DNA of 64,000 bases from Nocardia crassostreae (GCF_001613405.1 NZ_BDCH01000015.1:1-64000); one strand, 5' to 3'. Positions 45,347 to 54,592 are shown, counted from the stretch's first letter. Program-made: numbers and translations. Notes: generated by a model not told the origin, from the letters alone.

Positions 45347-46114
45347 TCAGCGCGACCGCGAGAACGGCACGTTCGGCGAGCGCTGGCCCTCGCGCAGCAT
45401 GTCGATATGGCCGTTGCGGCGGCACCAGCTCACCAGATATCTGGAATGCAGCCCGCACCACCGATAGACCGCGACGATCGTCATCGGCAGCGCGGGATCG
45501 TGCTCGCCGCGCTGCTGAATGATCGGCCCCAGATAGGCGCTGGTCACCTTGTTGGCCGTATTGACCGCCACCTCCGCGGCCACCGCCAGGCTGGCCGCGT
45601 CGGTGGCGCGGCCCGCCGCGATCGCCCCGGCGAGCCGCCCGGCGGTAATGCCGTGCCGCCCTTGAAAATGCTGGTACAGCGGTATGGCCGTACCCGGCGC
45701 CGGTCGGCACTCCATGCGCTGCCCGACCGCGACACTGTCGATGGCCGCCAGCAGCGGACCCGGACCGGCCGACTTCTCGAAGATGCCGACGACGGTGGGC
45801 AGCAGCCGCGCCTCGTCCAGATGGTCCTGCTCCATGCTGTGCCCCTGCGCGGCGAGCAGCACCCGGGCCCCGCGGTCGACCAGCGCCAGCATGTCGACCA
45901 CGTCCAGTCCGTCGAAGGTGTACTCCAAATGTGGTTTGTTCCAGATCAGGTCGGCCACGACCACATCGAAACGCACCGTATCGGTGATCGCGTCGTGCAC
46001 CTGTTTGCGGTCGGTCGCCACCACCACCTTCGCGATGGTGGGCGATTCGTCGAGCGTCGGCGCGATGATTTTCCCGAGTGGAGAGGCGACCAGAATCCGC
46101 GTCGTTTTCCCCAT
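45347..46114 (-). CDS. Receiver-like (response-regulator-type) protein
   Basis: 255 residues from ATG 46114 (MGKTTRILVASPLGKI). The N-terminal ~130 residues follow a receiver pattern: FDVVVADLIWN with an Asp at the acceptor position, a TFDGLDVVDML loop, ARVLLAAQG, and a Lys in IFEKSAGPGPLLAAI. The acidic pair of true receivers at the first strand is missing (ASPLG), so phosphorylation is doubtful. The C-terminal ~110 residues include a possible HTH (DAASLAVAAEVAVNTANKV) and a Trp/Arg-rich tail. Related to atypical actinobacterial response regulators. Convergent with the E1-like gene. Confidence 0.6.
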   Translation of the reverse strand: MGKTTRILVASPLGKIIAPTLDESPTIAKVVVATDRKQVHDAITDTVRFDVVVADLIWNKPHLEYTFDGLDVVDMLALVDRGARVLLAAQGHSMEQDHLDEARLLPTVVGIFEKSAGPGPLLAAIDSVAVGQRMECRPAPGTAIPLYQHFQGRHGITAGRLAGAIAAGRATDAASLAVAAEVAVNTANKVTSAYLGPIIQQRGEHDPALPMTIVAVYRWCGLHSRYLVSWCRRNGHIDMLREGQRSPNVPFSRSR

Positions 46115-46254
46115 GTCTTCATCTTCCTGACCGGCGATCGCCGAAGCATAGCGTCGGCCGGATGCGATCACGGCCAACAGCCATGCGCCAGCTCGAATTA
46201 CGGGACAGCGCGCAAGATATTGCCGATCGCGGTGCGCCGCACACCGTTCCGTGG

Positions 46255-46803
46255 TCAGAAGGCGGGCACCGTGCTGACGGTGGCATTGCCCTCGGGTGAG
46301 GGCTCCAGGCTCAGTGTCCAGTTGGTCCATTCGTCGAGGGGCTCGTCGAACTTTTCGAACTGGCGACTACGGGTGAAGCTGAGCGTGGCCTCGTCCCAGT
46401 CGGTTCCGTACTTGAGGTAGACGTAGTAGTTGCCGGAGATTCCGCTCATGGTCGCTTCGGAATTGGCGTGGACGTACATCGTGGCTTGCGGGTTCTTGGG
46501 GTCGTCGTTGGTCACCACGATCGCGACATCCCGGTCCTCGTCATTGATAATGCGCAGATTCCCGGTGCCCACCAGGCCGCTCTGTTCGTAGATCTGGCCG
46601 TTTTCGCCGCGGCGGGTGAGCAGCGGCGGCGTGGTGGTCGTGGTGGTGGGTGTCGTGGTTCTCGTCGTGGTGGGCGTCGTCGTGGTGGTGGCGGCGCGGC
46701 TCGTGTGCGTGACGGGCGCGGCGCGGTTTCCACCGGATAAGTCGCATCCCCCGGCCGTGAGCGCCGCGATTGCGAGCACGGCAAATACGATTCGCTTCGA
46801 CAT
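46255..46803 (-). CDS. Lipoprotein with Thr-rich linker
   Basis: 182 residues. The signal (MSKRIVFAVLAIAALTAGGC) has a lipobox LTAGGC, so the protein should be anchored by Cys20 to the outer face of the membrane. A Thr/Pro linker (about 38-60) follows. The C-terminal ~110 residues are a compact domain (LRIINDEDRDVAIVVTNDD, then NYYVYLKYGTDWDEATLSF) without a named family; the order of strands suggests a beta-sandwich. It is a paralogue of the next gene, about 50% identical by eye in the domain. Both are on the minus strand, the tandem arrangement of a recent duplication. Function unknown. Confidence 0.8.
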   Translation of the reverse strand: MSKRIVFAVLAIAALTAGGCDLSGGNRAAPVTHTSRAATTTTTPTTTRTTTPTTTTTTPPLLTRRGENGQIYEQSGLVGTGNLRIINDEDRDVAIVVTNDDPKNPQATMYVHANSEATMSGISGNYYVYLKYGTDWDEATLSFTRSRQFEKFDEPLDEWTNWTLSLEPSPEGNATVSTVPAF

Positions 46804-46911
46804 GATCTCCCCCTGAGCTCATTCACGGGGGGGACCGAATCGGCTCCCCCCGTTCCAGTATTGCTCGCGGCGGCGGGGGATGTCGGAGCCTTCGGCGCCG
46901 CAAGCAGCTAC

Positions 46912-47431
46912 TCAGAAGGCCGGAACGTCGCTCGTGGAGGCGTTGCCGCCGATCGAGGGCTGGAGCTGGATCTCCCAGTCTGAGTCGGCGTCGAAGGAGT
47001 CGTCGAACTTCGAGAAATCGCGATCGCGGGTGAAACCGAGAGCGGCCTGGTCCCAGTCGGTTCCGTACTTCAGGTAGACGTAATAGGTCCCGGCGATGCA
47101 GTCGAGGGTGGCCTGGGAATTGCCCTGCACGTAGATCGTCGCCTGCGGGGCCTTGGGGTCGCTGTTCGTGACCACGACGGCGCAGTCGCCATTGGTGTCG
47201 TTGATGATGGTCAATGATCCCGACCAGCCCGGCCTGCTGGACGATCTCGCCGTTATCGGCGCGGCGATTCAGCAGCGGCGCCGCCGGTGTCGTGGATTTG
47301 ACCGTGGTGGTGGCCTGCTGCGCCGCGGACGTGGTGGTCGGCGAGCTGGTCTTGGTGTCCGAGCTGGCGCATCCGCTCAGCAGGGTGACGGCCGCGAGCG
47401 CGGCCAGGGCCATAGAGCCTCGTGTGAACAT
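46912..47431 (-). pseudogene. Paralogous lipoprotein with a one-base frameshift
   Basis: Begins MFTRGSMALAALAAVTLLSGC with lipobox LLSGC, then a Ser/Thr linker and NRRADNGEIVQQAGLVG. At about 47213-47222 the frame must shift by one base for the domain TIINDTNGDCAVVVTNSD to continue. It then runs to DVPAF, parallel to the 46255 paralogue. With the shift corrected, the length is about 172 residues and the whole protein aligns with its neighbour. Either this copy is decaying or the base is wrong. The two Cys in the domain (GDCAV and LDCIA) are absent from the paralogue. Confidence 0.75.
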
Positions 47432-47521
47432 GGTTCCCCCAGTATTCGTTTCGAGTACCGGACGGTTTCCGGCGCCCCAGTATTGCGCGGAACGCCGGAG
47501 CTGTCAGTTCGATTCGTCCGG

Positions 47522-48010
47522 TCAGCCCTCCGCCGCCGCCCGCTCCAACGCCGCCACGTCGATCTTCTTCATCGACTCCAGCGCCTTGTTGACCCGGTCC
47601 GCGCGCGCCGGATCCGCCGGATCCGCGAGCTCGTAGTACCGCATCGGCGTGACCTGCCAGTTCACCCCGTACTTGTCCTTGAGCCACCCGCACGGCCCTT
47701 CCTGCCCGCCGTCGGCACTCAGGGCACTCCAGTAGTAATCGACCTCGGCCTGATCCTCACAGTCGATCATCAGCGAGATGGCCTCATTGAAGGCCCAGTC
47801 CATCTTCCCCCCATTGAGCGCGGTCACCCGCTGCCCATTGATCTCGAACTCCACCACCATCGTCTGCCCCGCCTTACCGGGAAACGCCTCCCCGTAGGGC
47901 ACGACCGAAGTGATCTTCGAATTCTTGAAGATCGAGGTGTAATACCGAGCGGCGTCCTCGCCCTCATCGTCGAACCACAGACAGATCCCCAGTCCACGCA
48001 TTTCACTCAT
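47522..48010 (-). CDS. VOC/PhnB-like (3-demethylubiquinone methyltransferase-like) protein
   Basis: 162 residues from ATG 48010, preceded by AAAGGA at a 9-base spacing. It begins RGLGICLWFDDEGEDAARYYTSIFKNS, the characteristic PhnB/3-dmu-9_3-mt start. It continues TMVVEFEINGQRVTALNGG, then EAISLMIDCEDQAEVDYYWSAL, and ends with WGVNWQ-type CGWLKDKYGVNWQVTP. The fold is of the glyoxalase/VOC superfamily; most members of this subgroup have no proven activity despite the name. It is a single-gene unit divergent from the decayed hydrolase at 48102. Substrate unknown. Confidence 0.85.
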   Translation of the reverse strand: MSEMRGLGICLWFDDEGEDAARYYTSIFKNSKITSVVPYGEAFPGKAGQTMVVEFEINGQRVTALNGGKMDWAFNEAISLMIDCEDQAEVDYYWSALSADGGQEGPCGWLKDKYGVNWQVTPMRYYELADPADPARADRVNKALESMKKIDVAALERAAAEG

Positions 48011-48101
48011 GGCAATCATTCCTTTACTCGTGCAGGTACGGGCGTTGTCACCTGATCAGACGGAGGAACGACCGAAAACTCATCGAACCTCAACTGGGTC
48101 A

Positions 48102-48475
48102 ATGCACATACACACCGACCACGACACCTGGGAAAGCAGCGGACCACTCCACTTCGACAACACCGAAACTTTCTTGTTTCACCCCTCCGACCTCGACGTT
48201 CCCCTGGAGATCGCCGTCGCCGCGCCGCCCAGCACCGGCGACCGTGACGCCCCCCGCCCATTCTCTACGTCCTCGACCCGTTCCTGTGGCTGCCCCTGGT
48301 CGTGCACGTCTCCCGGGCCCTGACCTGGTTCACCGGATTCCCGCCCAGCCTCGTCGTCGGAATCGGCCACCCCACCGCGGACCATCTCGACTACTTCGCC
48401 GAGGCTCCACCGACCGCACCATTCTCGGCTGGTTGCAACCTGGCCAAGGCTACCTTCGCGGTGCGTTGATCCATG
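48102..48475 (+). pseudogene. Remnant of an alpha/beta-hydrolase (enterochelin-esterase-like)
   Basis: ATG 48102 opens MHIHTDHDTWESSGPL and LFHPSDLDVPLEIAVAAPP in frame. In the CCCCCC run at 48250-48255 the frame shifts, and the text continues as ILYVLDPFLWLPLVVHV and SLVVGIGHP, recognisable strands of esterase-type hydrolases. After EAPP at about 48415 the central part is missing and only a mutated piece around the nucleophile elbow remains (TILGW, then ALIHDH in shifting frames). Thus this is a shrunken gene, with at least one frameshift and one deletion, unlike the single-base lesions elsewhere in the window. Confidence 0.6.
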
Positions 48476-48524
48476 ATCATGGCCTCCGTTCGCCTCCTTC
48501 GACCGCCGCGACCATGGTCCTCCC

Positions 48525-49502
48525 TCAAATCTCGTAGTGATACCACCGCCGCTGATCGTCTCCGTGTTGCACCCATAGCGACCCGTCCCGGCCGACCTTT
48601 CCCCGCGCCCACTCCGTCGGCTGCCCACCGTCCGGCAGCACGAGGCGCTCACGGCCCGTCTCGACGATGGACGACCCCTCTCGGCGGGCCCTGCGGATCT
48701 CCCAGCGGACCGCGCCGTCGTCCCGGTGCAGATCCAGGAAGGCGAGCTCGGAGCCGGAGACCGCCAGGCCGGTGCAGCGGGTCACAGGGTTGTCGGTGAC
48801 GACATCCACACGCCCGGAACCGATTTCGACGAGTGGAAACTCGGTGTACGGGCACGCGCGGACGAATTCCCGGCCGACATTCAACGAGTAGCAGTCCAGC
48901 CATGACACATCGCGCGTGTGCGACCATGCCATCCACGGAGTCCCGCCATGGTCGTCCCAGCGAATCAGGCCCACCATGAAGTGGTGGGAGCGGGTGCCGT
49001 CCCCGTTGGGCGCCCAGTAGGTCGCCTCGTCGAAGTAGCTGGTCCAGATCCGGCCCTGCGGATCGGTCATCAACTGCGCGATCGCATCACCGGCGTAGAA
49101 GGCGGCCACCTGCTGCCCGCCACCATCGAACACCCGCACATTCGCGGGAAGATGCAGTTCTTCCTCCGGTACCGACTCCCAGCGGTCGATCTCCGTCCCC
49201 GCCGGGGCGCAACGACCGGCGGCGATCACCACACCATCGCCGAGGGTGTCGATCTCGCCGAACCACCAATCGAGATCACGCAGCACGATCTCTCGCACCT
49301 CAGGGCCGTCGCAAATCACCGCCGTCGCCGTGTAGCGCGGGGGCGGACGACGCCAAAACCCTGGGGGTGGAACGCCTTCAGAGGGATCGATGGCCAAAGC
49401 GACAAGCCTGCCGCGGTGGTCGATCATCGAAGCCAGAATGTGGAACTCGTCGTAGCGCTCGGGCAGCGTGGCGTGGAGCGCCAGCGCGCGACTATCGGCC
49501 AT
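48525..49502 (-). CDS. Protein of unknown function, possible beta-propeller
   Basis: 325 residues, no signal peptide or membrane helix. Short strands separated by Gly/Asp turns (PQGRIWTSYFDEATYW, ELAFLDLHRDDGAVRWEIRR, RDGSLWVQHGDDQRRWYHY) give the impression of a degenerate beta-propeller. Rich in Trp and Asp. I do not recognise a family. It stands alone on the minus strand, with a ~60-bp gap to the ROK gene upstream, and its end meets the decayed hydrolase. The start MADSRALALHATLPERY was taken because it is the first Met of the open frame and suits the hydrophilic N-terminus. Confidence 0.65.
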   Translation of the reverse strand: MADSRALALHATLPERYDEFHILASMIDHRGRLVALAIDPSEGVPPPGFWRRPPPRYTATAVICDGPEVREIVLRDLDWWFGEIDTLGDGVVIAAGRCAPAGTEIDRWESVPEEELHLPANVRVFDGGGQQVAAFYAGDAIAQLMTDPQGRIWTSYFDEATYWAPNGDGTRSHHFMVGLIRWDDHGGTPWMAWSHTRDVSWLDCYSLNVGREFVRACPYTEFPLVEIGSGRVDVVTDNPVTRCTGLAVSGSELAFLDLHRDDGAVRWEIRRARREGSSIVETGRERLVLPDGGQPTEWARGKVGRDGSLWVQHGDDQRRWYHYEI

Positions 49503-49562
49503 GGGCCTTTCTCATTGCCATCCGCCGATCATGGCACACCAGTGCCGATCTCGCCGAAGGAC

Positions 49563-50795
49563 TCAGGTCGTGGAGGCGCGCAGGGCGCGGCGGGCAGCCA
49601 CCGAGCCGAAGTGTTCGCGGTCCGCCAGGAAGCCTTCGAGGGCGAAGGTGGCTGCGCCGAGGCTGGAGGGGTTGTGGGACAACGCGTCCAGTTCGAGGGT
49701 GACGGCCGCGAACGGGTCGGACATGGCGTGGTGGCTCGCGGAGCGGCGGGCCGATTCCAGGAGGCGGGGGCCCAGGTGGCGGGCCACCAGGTCGCCGAAG
49801 ACCATGCGGCGGGGGTTGAAGAGGTTGACCAGGTTGGCCACGGCTACGCCCAGATATTGGCCGGTACGGTCGATGACGGACAGGGCGATCTCGTCGTCAC
49901 GGGCGGCGGCCGCCGCCAGGGCAGCGATGACGGTGGCGTCGTCGCCGGTGAGAAGTGGGCTCTCGGGGGCGAATTCGCGGAGGGTGGCGACGATTCCGGG
50001 GGCACTGACATACGCCTCGACACAGCCGTTGCGGCCGCACGTGCAGGGGCGGCCGTCCAGGACGAGGTTGGTGTGGCCCCATTCGCCCGCGCTATTGGTG
50101 ACGCCGCGGTAGAGCATGCCGTCGATGACGACGCCGATGCCGACGCCCGCGCGGAGCGTGACGACGATCAGGTAGTCCACATCCCGGCCCGCGCCGAACC
50201 AGAGTTGTGCCGCCGCACTGGCTTTGAGCGGGTTGTCGAGATAGAGGGGGTAGGGCAGGCGGGCCTCCAGCAGTTGCTTCACCGGGACGTCGTGCCAGTG
50301 CCAGTACGGCGAGAAGACCGAGACGCCCGCCTGCGGGTCGACCAGACCGGGGACGCTCACCCCGACCCCGAGCACCTTGTCGGCATCGGCCGCGACCACC
50401 TCCTCGATACCGCGGGCAATGAGGTCGGCGATATCGGCGGGCGCGGTGGCGGTGGGATCGACCGGAATCTCGGTGGAGCGCAGCACCACCATGGCGAGAT
50501 CGAAAACATCGATGTGGATGCTGGTTTCGGCGAGGTCCACGCCGATGAGCACGCCCCGGCCCGGGTTGATGGCGAGCCGGGCGCGGGGGCGGCCGATGCC
50601 GGGGGCCTCGTAGCCGAGCTCGGCCAGCACGCCCACATCCAGGAGTTCGGCGATCATATTGCCGACAGTGGCGAAGGACAGACCGGTCGCCTTGGTGATG
50701 TCCTGCCTGCTCGTCGGCCCCTCGGCGGCATAGACCGCCTGCAGCACGCAGAACCTGTTGCGGCGCCTGATATCCCGTGCGGTCAGCTGAAACAC
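49563..50795 (-). CDS. ROK-family transcriptional regulator of the sugar cluster
   Basis: 410 residues from GTG 50795 (VFQLTARDIRRRNRF). GTG 50843 is a possible longer start. The N-terminal winged helix (about 10-75) has PTSRQDITKATGLSFATVGNMI. The ROK part has LIGVDLAETSIHIDVF, GVSVPGLVDPQAGV, NSAGEWGHTNLV and a zinc site CTCGRNGCVEAYVS. Kinase-active ROKs have a catalytic Asp in DND; here the segment reads LYLDNPLKAS, retaining the Asp, but XylR/NagC-type regulators often do too. It probably represses the divergent importer and catabolic genes and is released by a sugar or sugar acid. Confidence 0.88.
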   Translation of the reverse strand: MFQLTARDIRRRNRFCVLQAVYAAEGPTSRQDITKATGLSFATVGNMIAELLDVGVLAELGYEAPGIGRPRARLAINPGRGVLIGVDLAETSIHIDVFDLAMVVLRSTEIPVDPTATAPADIADLIARGIEEVVAADADKVLGVGVSVPGLVDPQAGVSVFSPYWHWHDVPVKQLLEARLPYPLYLDNPLKASAAAQLWFGAGRDVDYLIVVTLRAGVGIGVVIDGMLYRGVTNSAGEWGHTNLVLDGRPCTCGRNGCVEAYVSAPGIVATLREFAPESPLLTGDDATVIAALAAAAARDDEIALSVIDRTGQYLGVAVANLVNLFNPRRMVFGDLVARHLGPRLLESARRSASHHAMSDPFAAVTLELDALSHNPSSLGAATFALEGFLADREHFGSVAARRALRASTT

Positions 50796-50863
50796 GGCCC
50801 CGCCCAATCCCTTCCGTCCGATGTCGCCAAGATACCGGATCACCGTGCGAACTCTATTCCGCC

Positions 50864-50900
50864 AACAGTATTTACAACAGTTATCCGAAGTCCTACTGTA
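50864..50900. promoter_or_regulatory. Inverted-repeat region, possible ROK operator
   Basis: In the divergent promoter region, AACAGTA (50864-50870) is mirrored by TACTGT (50894-50899), with an extra AACAG half-site between (50876-50880). The stretch is AT-rich compared with the flanks and lies 52 bp before the importer start. Which half-sites are used cannot be decided by eye. Confidence 0.35.
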
Positions 50901-50951
50901 ACCGGCATCACAACTCATGCCAATCTGTGGCAGATCCACCTAGGAGTGCTC

Positions 50952-52001
50952 ATGTCCTGGACCCACCGACGCCGATGGACCAGTGCGACGATTCTCGGGA
51001 TTTCGCTGGCGCTCGCGGCGAGCGCCTGTTCCTCGGGCAAGGAATCCGGTACCGATACGAGCGGTCCGCAGCAGACCACGGGCCCGATCAGCCTGGTGTA
51101 CGCCCAGAAGCAAGGCGATCAGGAGTATTTCATCGGCGAGGCCGACGGCGCCAAGGCCAAGGCGAAGGAGCTCGGCATCGACCTCAAGGTGGTGAACCTG
51201 GGCAATGACGCCAACAAGGCGGTCACCGAGGTGCAGAACGCCATCAACCAGAAGGCCAACGGCGTCATCGTGGTCGTCCCCGACCCGTCGGTGGGTCCGC
51301 AGTTGGTGCAGCTGGCGAAATCCGGCGGCGTCGCCCTGCTCACCTCCGACGATCAGATCTGCACCAATGGCACCGATCCAGCCGCGTGCGCCAAGGAGAA
51401 CCTGGTTCCCCGAGTCGGATTCAGCGGCGCCCAGATGGGCGCCGAGGTCGGCACTCGTGCCGGTCAGGACTTCAAGAAGCTGGGCTGGAAGCCCGAGGAG
51501 ACCGCCATCATCGACGCCTGGAAACAGGATATCACCGTCTGCACCGACCGCGTGAAAGCGAATCAGCAAGCCTTCGAAGAGGCGTCGGGCGCGGATGTGC
51601 GCGTGATCGAGGTCGGCACCGACAACACTCCCTCGGATGCGCAGAACAAGATTTCCGCCGCGGTCGCGGGCAATCGCTCGGTCAAGAACTGGATCGTCAT
51701 GGGCTGCAATGACGAGAACGTCAGCGGCGGCGTCGCGGCCATCCAGAATGCCGGATACGCCGCCGACAATGTGCTCGGCGTCGGCCTGGGCGCGTATCTG
51801 GCGTGCAAGGAATGGCACGGCGGCAAGCCGACCGGATTCAAAGCGGCACTGTTCATCAATGGCGAGGATGTCGGCGCGCTGGCCGTGCAGACCATGTACG
51901 ACTACCTGAAGAACGGCAAGGCCATGCCCGCCGAGGTCTTCGCGCCGACCGAGATGGTGGACGCGAGCAACTGGGAGCAGGCGGGCGTCACGTGCAGCTG
52001 A
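50952..52001 (+). CDS. Sugar ABC transporter substrate-binding lipoprotein (RbsB-like)
   Basis: 349 residues, start ATG 50952 after AGGAG. The signal ends in a lipobox (LAASAC), so the protein is a membrane-anchored lipoprotein on the outer face. The periplasmic-binding-protein type 1 fold shows in ISLVYAQKQGDQEYFIGEADGAKAKAKELG (cited in part), NGVIVVVPDPSVGPQLV, SGGVALLTSDDQ and KNWIVMGCNDENVSGGVAA. The closest style is arabinose/galactose-type (AraF) binding proteins rather than xylose. It delivers the ligand to the permease. The ATPase gene overlaps its end by 10 bp. Downstream genes point to galactose or galactonate. Confidence 0.9.
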   Translation: MSWTHRRRWTSATILGISLALAASACSSGKESGTDTSGPQQTTGPISLVYAQKQGDQEYFIGEADGAKAKAKELGIDLKVVNLGNDANKAVTEVQNAINQKANGVIVVVPDPSVGPQLVQLAKSGGVALLTSDDQICTNGTDPAACAKENLVPRVGFSGAQMGAEVGTRAGQDFKKLGWKPEETAIIDAWKQDITVCTDRVKANQQAFEEASGADVRVIEVGTDNTPSDAQNKISAAVAGNRSVKNWIVMGCNDENVSGGVAAIQNAGYAADNVLGVGLGAYLACKEWHGGKPTGFKAALFINGEDVGALAVQTMYDYLKNGKAMPAEVFAPTEMVDASNWEQAGVTCS

Positions 52002-53500
52002 CCGGACTGCGGGTGTCCGGGCTCGCCAAGAGTTTCGCCGGGGTTCCGGCGCTGCGCGAGGTGAGCCTGGATTTTCCCGCCGGTATGGTGACCGCGCTCA
52101 TGGGTGAGAACGGCGCGGGCAAATCCACGCTCATCCGCATACTCGGCGGCGACCATCTTCCCGACACCGGCCGGATCGAACTCGACGGCGCGCCAATGGA
52201 ATTGGCGAGCCCGGCCGATGCGCGCGCGGCGGGCATCCGGGTGATCGCGCAGGAACCGGAGATCGTGCCGCACGTGTCGGTCGCCGAGAACGTCTACCTG
52301 GGTGCGCTGCCGCGCCGGGCGGGCCGCATGCTCGACCGCGCGGCCCTGCGCGCCCGCATGCGGGCCGACCTCACCCGGCTCGGCTTCGACCGGGATCTGG
52401 ACCCCGAGACCACCGGCTCGAAACTGACTGCCGCGCAACGGCAATTGGTCGAGATCATGCGGGCGCTGACCACCGACGCCAAGGTGATCGCCTTCGACGA
52501 GCCGACCTCCTCGCTGTCCGAGCACGAGACCGATGCGCTGTTCGCCCTCATCGGCCGCCTGCGCGAGCGCGGGCTGGCCATCATCTATGTCTCGCACCGG
52601 ATGCGGGAGATCTTCCAGCTGGCCGATCGGGTGGCTGTCCTTCGCGACGGCGCGCTCGTCGGGGTGCGCGATACGGCCGACACCAACGATCAGGACATCG
52701 TCCGGATGATGGTCGGCCGCGATCTGTCGACGGTGTTCGCGCGCAAGCACACCGAGCTCGGGCGGGTCATGCTCGAGGTGGACGCGGTCACCACCGACGA
52801 TGTGTGGGAGGTGACCCTGCGGGTGCGCGCGGGCGAGGTGGTGGCGCTGGCCGGGCTGGTCGGCGCGGGCCGATCCGAACTCGCCGGTGCGCTGGCCGGG
52901 GATCTGCCCATCCACTCCGGCGAGGTTCGCGTGGACGGCCGCCGCGTGCGGCTGCGCCAGCCGCGCGATGCGGTGCGCGCCGGAATGGGCTACGCCCCCG
53001 AAGAACGCAAGGCCCAGGCGCTGCTGCTGCATCGCGGCGTACGCGACAACATCACCCTCGCCATGCTGGATCGCCTGCGGCGCTGGCGATTCGTGCGCCG
53101 CGGCGCGGAACGGCAACTGGCCCTGGACTATGTGGCGGCGCTGCGCGTGCGCACGCCCTCCATCGAACAGGAGGTGCGCAAGCTGTCCGGCGGCAATCAG
53201 CAGAAGGTGGTGCTGGCGCGCTGGCTGGCCCGCAAGCCCAAGGTGCTCATCCTGGACGAGCCGACCCGCGGCGTCGATGTGGGCGCGAAGATCGAGATCT
53301 ACCACATTATCGAGGAGCTGGCCGAGTCCGGCGTGGCGGTGCTGGTGATCTCCTCCGAACTCCCCGAAGTGCTGGGCCTGGCCGACCGCGTCGTCGTCAT
53401 GCAGCAGGGCCGCGTCACCGGCGAACTGGACCGCGCCGACGCCGGTGAGGAGGCGATTCTCGCCCTCGCCATGGCCGACGACCTGACATCGCAAGCGTAG
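51992..53500 (+). CDS. Sugar ABC transporter ATP-binding protein (RbsA-like, two ATPase domains)
   Basis: 502 residues from GTG 51992, the standard size for duplicated sugar ATPases. First domain: Walker A GENGAGKSTLIRIL, signature LTAAQRQLVEI, Walker B VIAFDEPTSSLS. Second domain: LVGAGRSELAGAL (degenerate P-loop, as in RbsA), signature LSGGNQQKVVLARWL, Walker B VLILDEPTRGVDVGAK. It powers import of the sugar bound by the preceding lipoprotein through the next permease. 10-bp overlap upstream, 7-bp gap downstream. No unusual features. Confidence 0.93.
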   Translation: MQLTGLRVSGLAKSFAGVPALREVSLDFPAGMVTALMGENGAGKSTLIRILGGDHLPDTGRIELDGAPMELASPADARAAGIRVIAQEPEIVPHVSVAENVYLGALPRRAGRMLDRAALRARMRADLTRLGFDRDLDPETTGSKLTAAQRQLVEIMRALTTDAKVIAFDEPTSSLSEHETDALFALIGRLRERGLAIIYVSHRMREIFQLADRVAVLRDGALVGVRDTADTNDQDIVRMMVGRDLSTVFARKHTELGRVMLEVDAVTTDDVWEVTLRVRAGEVVALAGLVGAGRSELAGALAGDLPIHSGEVRVDGRRVRLRQPRDAVRAGMGYAPEERKAQALLLHRGVRDNITLAMLDRLRRWRFVRRGAERQLALDYVAALRVRTPSIEQEVRKLSGGNQQKVVLARWLARKPKVLILDEPTRGVDVGAKIEIYHIIEELAESGVAVLVISSELPEVLGLADRVVVMQQGRVTGELDRADAGEEAILALAMADDLTSQA

Positions 53501-53507
53501 GAAGACA

Positions 53508-54575
53508 ATGACCGACCAAAGACTCGAACCGGCCACGGAGCCCGCGGTTTCCGCCGCGCCACCGGCGCTCGCCCGCTATCTCGGCGGCCTGTCCACCCTC
53601 ACCCCGCGCCGGATCGCGCAGGCCATCGGCACCGGCAATCTCAGCCTCCTCGGCGCGCTGGCGGTGGTGGTGGCCATCTTCGGCTGGCTCAACGACGGGT
53701 ATCTCGATCCGCGCAATATTGCCGGAATCGGGGATGCCGTCACGGTTTTCGGACTGCTGGCCGTCGTGCAGACGGTGGTGATCATCTGCGGCGGCCTGGA
53801 CATCTCGGTCGGCTCGCAGGCCGGTGTGGCCTCGGTCATCAGCGCCATGGCCTTCACCGCGACCTCCGGCAACGCCCTGCTCGGGGTGCTGGCCGCCGTC
53901 GGTCTCGGGCTGGTGTTGGGCCTGGCGAACGGGCTGATCATCGTCTACGGCCGGGTCAACCCGGTCATCGCGACCCTCGCCACGCTGGCCGCCTACAAGG
54001 GCCTGGCCCAATTGATTTCGGGCGGTAAGGCGCAGGGCTTCGTCCTCGGCAACGATATCTTCATCTTCCTGGCGCGCGGCAAGATCCTCGGACTACCCGT
54101 GCCGGTGATCATCCTCGCTCTGGTCGCGCTCGCCGTGCACGTCCTGCTGAAGTACACCGATATCGGCCGCAATATCTACGCCATCGGCGGAAACGACACC
54201 GCCGCACGCCTTTCCGGCATCAATATCAACAAATACCTGATCGCCGTCTACGTCCTCGCGGGCGTGATCGCCGCCATCGCGGGCATCATCCTCACCGCCC
54301 GCACCGGATCCGGCCAGCCGGTATCCGGCAGCGAGGGCCTGGAACTCAAAGCGATCACCGCCGCCGCCCTCGGCGGCTGCGCCCTCAAGGGCGGCAAAGG
54401 CACCGTGGGCGGCACCCTGCTCGCGGTCCTCCTGCTCGGCGCACTCGACAACGGCCTGAACGTCGTCGGCGTGAACACCTTCTGGCAGAACGTGGCCCAG
54501 GGCTCCCTGCTCGTGGCCGCCGTCGTCATCCAGCAGCGCCGCGGCGGCGAACGCGCCGTCGGCCTGCCGACCTGA
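53508..54575 (+). CDS. Sugar ABC transporter permease (RbsC/AraH-like)
   Basis: 355 residues with about ten hydrophobic segments. Conserved BPD_transp_2 stretches are ICGGLDISVGSQAGVASVIS, GRVNPVIATLATLAAYKGLAQ, the EAA-like loop NIYAIGGNDTAARLSGIN, and TAAALGGCALKGGKGTVGGT (each typical of the sugar branch). The N-terminal ~45 residues are cytosolic and variable. Two copies would form the pore. It is 7 bp behind the ATPase and 17 bp before the lactonase gene, so transport and catabolism share a transcript. Confidence 0.92.
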   Translation: MTDQRLEPATEPAVSAAPPALARYLGGLSTLTPRRIAQAIGTGNLSLLGALAVVVAIFGWLNDGYLDPRNIAGIGDAVTVFGLLAVVQTVVIICGGLDISVGSQAGVASVISAMAFTATSGNALLGVLAAVGLGLVLGLANGLIIVYGRVNPVIATLATLAAYKGLAQLISGGKAQGFVLGNDIFIFLARGKILGLPVPVIILALVALAVHVLLKYTDIGRNIYAIGGNDTAARLSGININKYLIAVYVLAGVIAAIAGIILTARTGSGQPVSGSEGLELKAITAAALGGCALKGGKGTVGGTLLAVLLLGALDNGLNVVGVNTFWQNVAQGSLLVAAVVIQQRRGGERAVGLPT

Positions 54576-54592
54576 CCTCACCGAGGATTCCC

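Noticed and set aside
45347..46330. Longer N-terminus for the receiver-like protein
   Set aside because: The added 72 residues are His/Arg-rich and contain no strand pattern; MGKTTRILVASP at 46114 is the natural receiver start.
48918..52001. A 1027-codon open frame on the plus strand
   Set aside because: Only its last 349 codons, from 50952, are the sugar-binding lipoprotein; the earlier part is antisense to the unknown protein and the ROK regulator.
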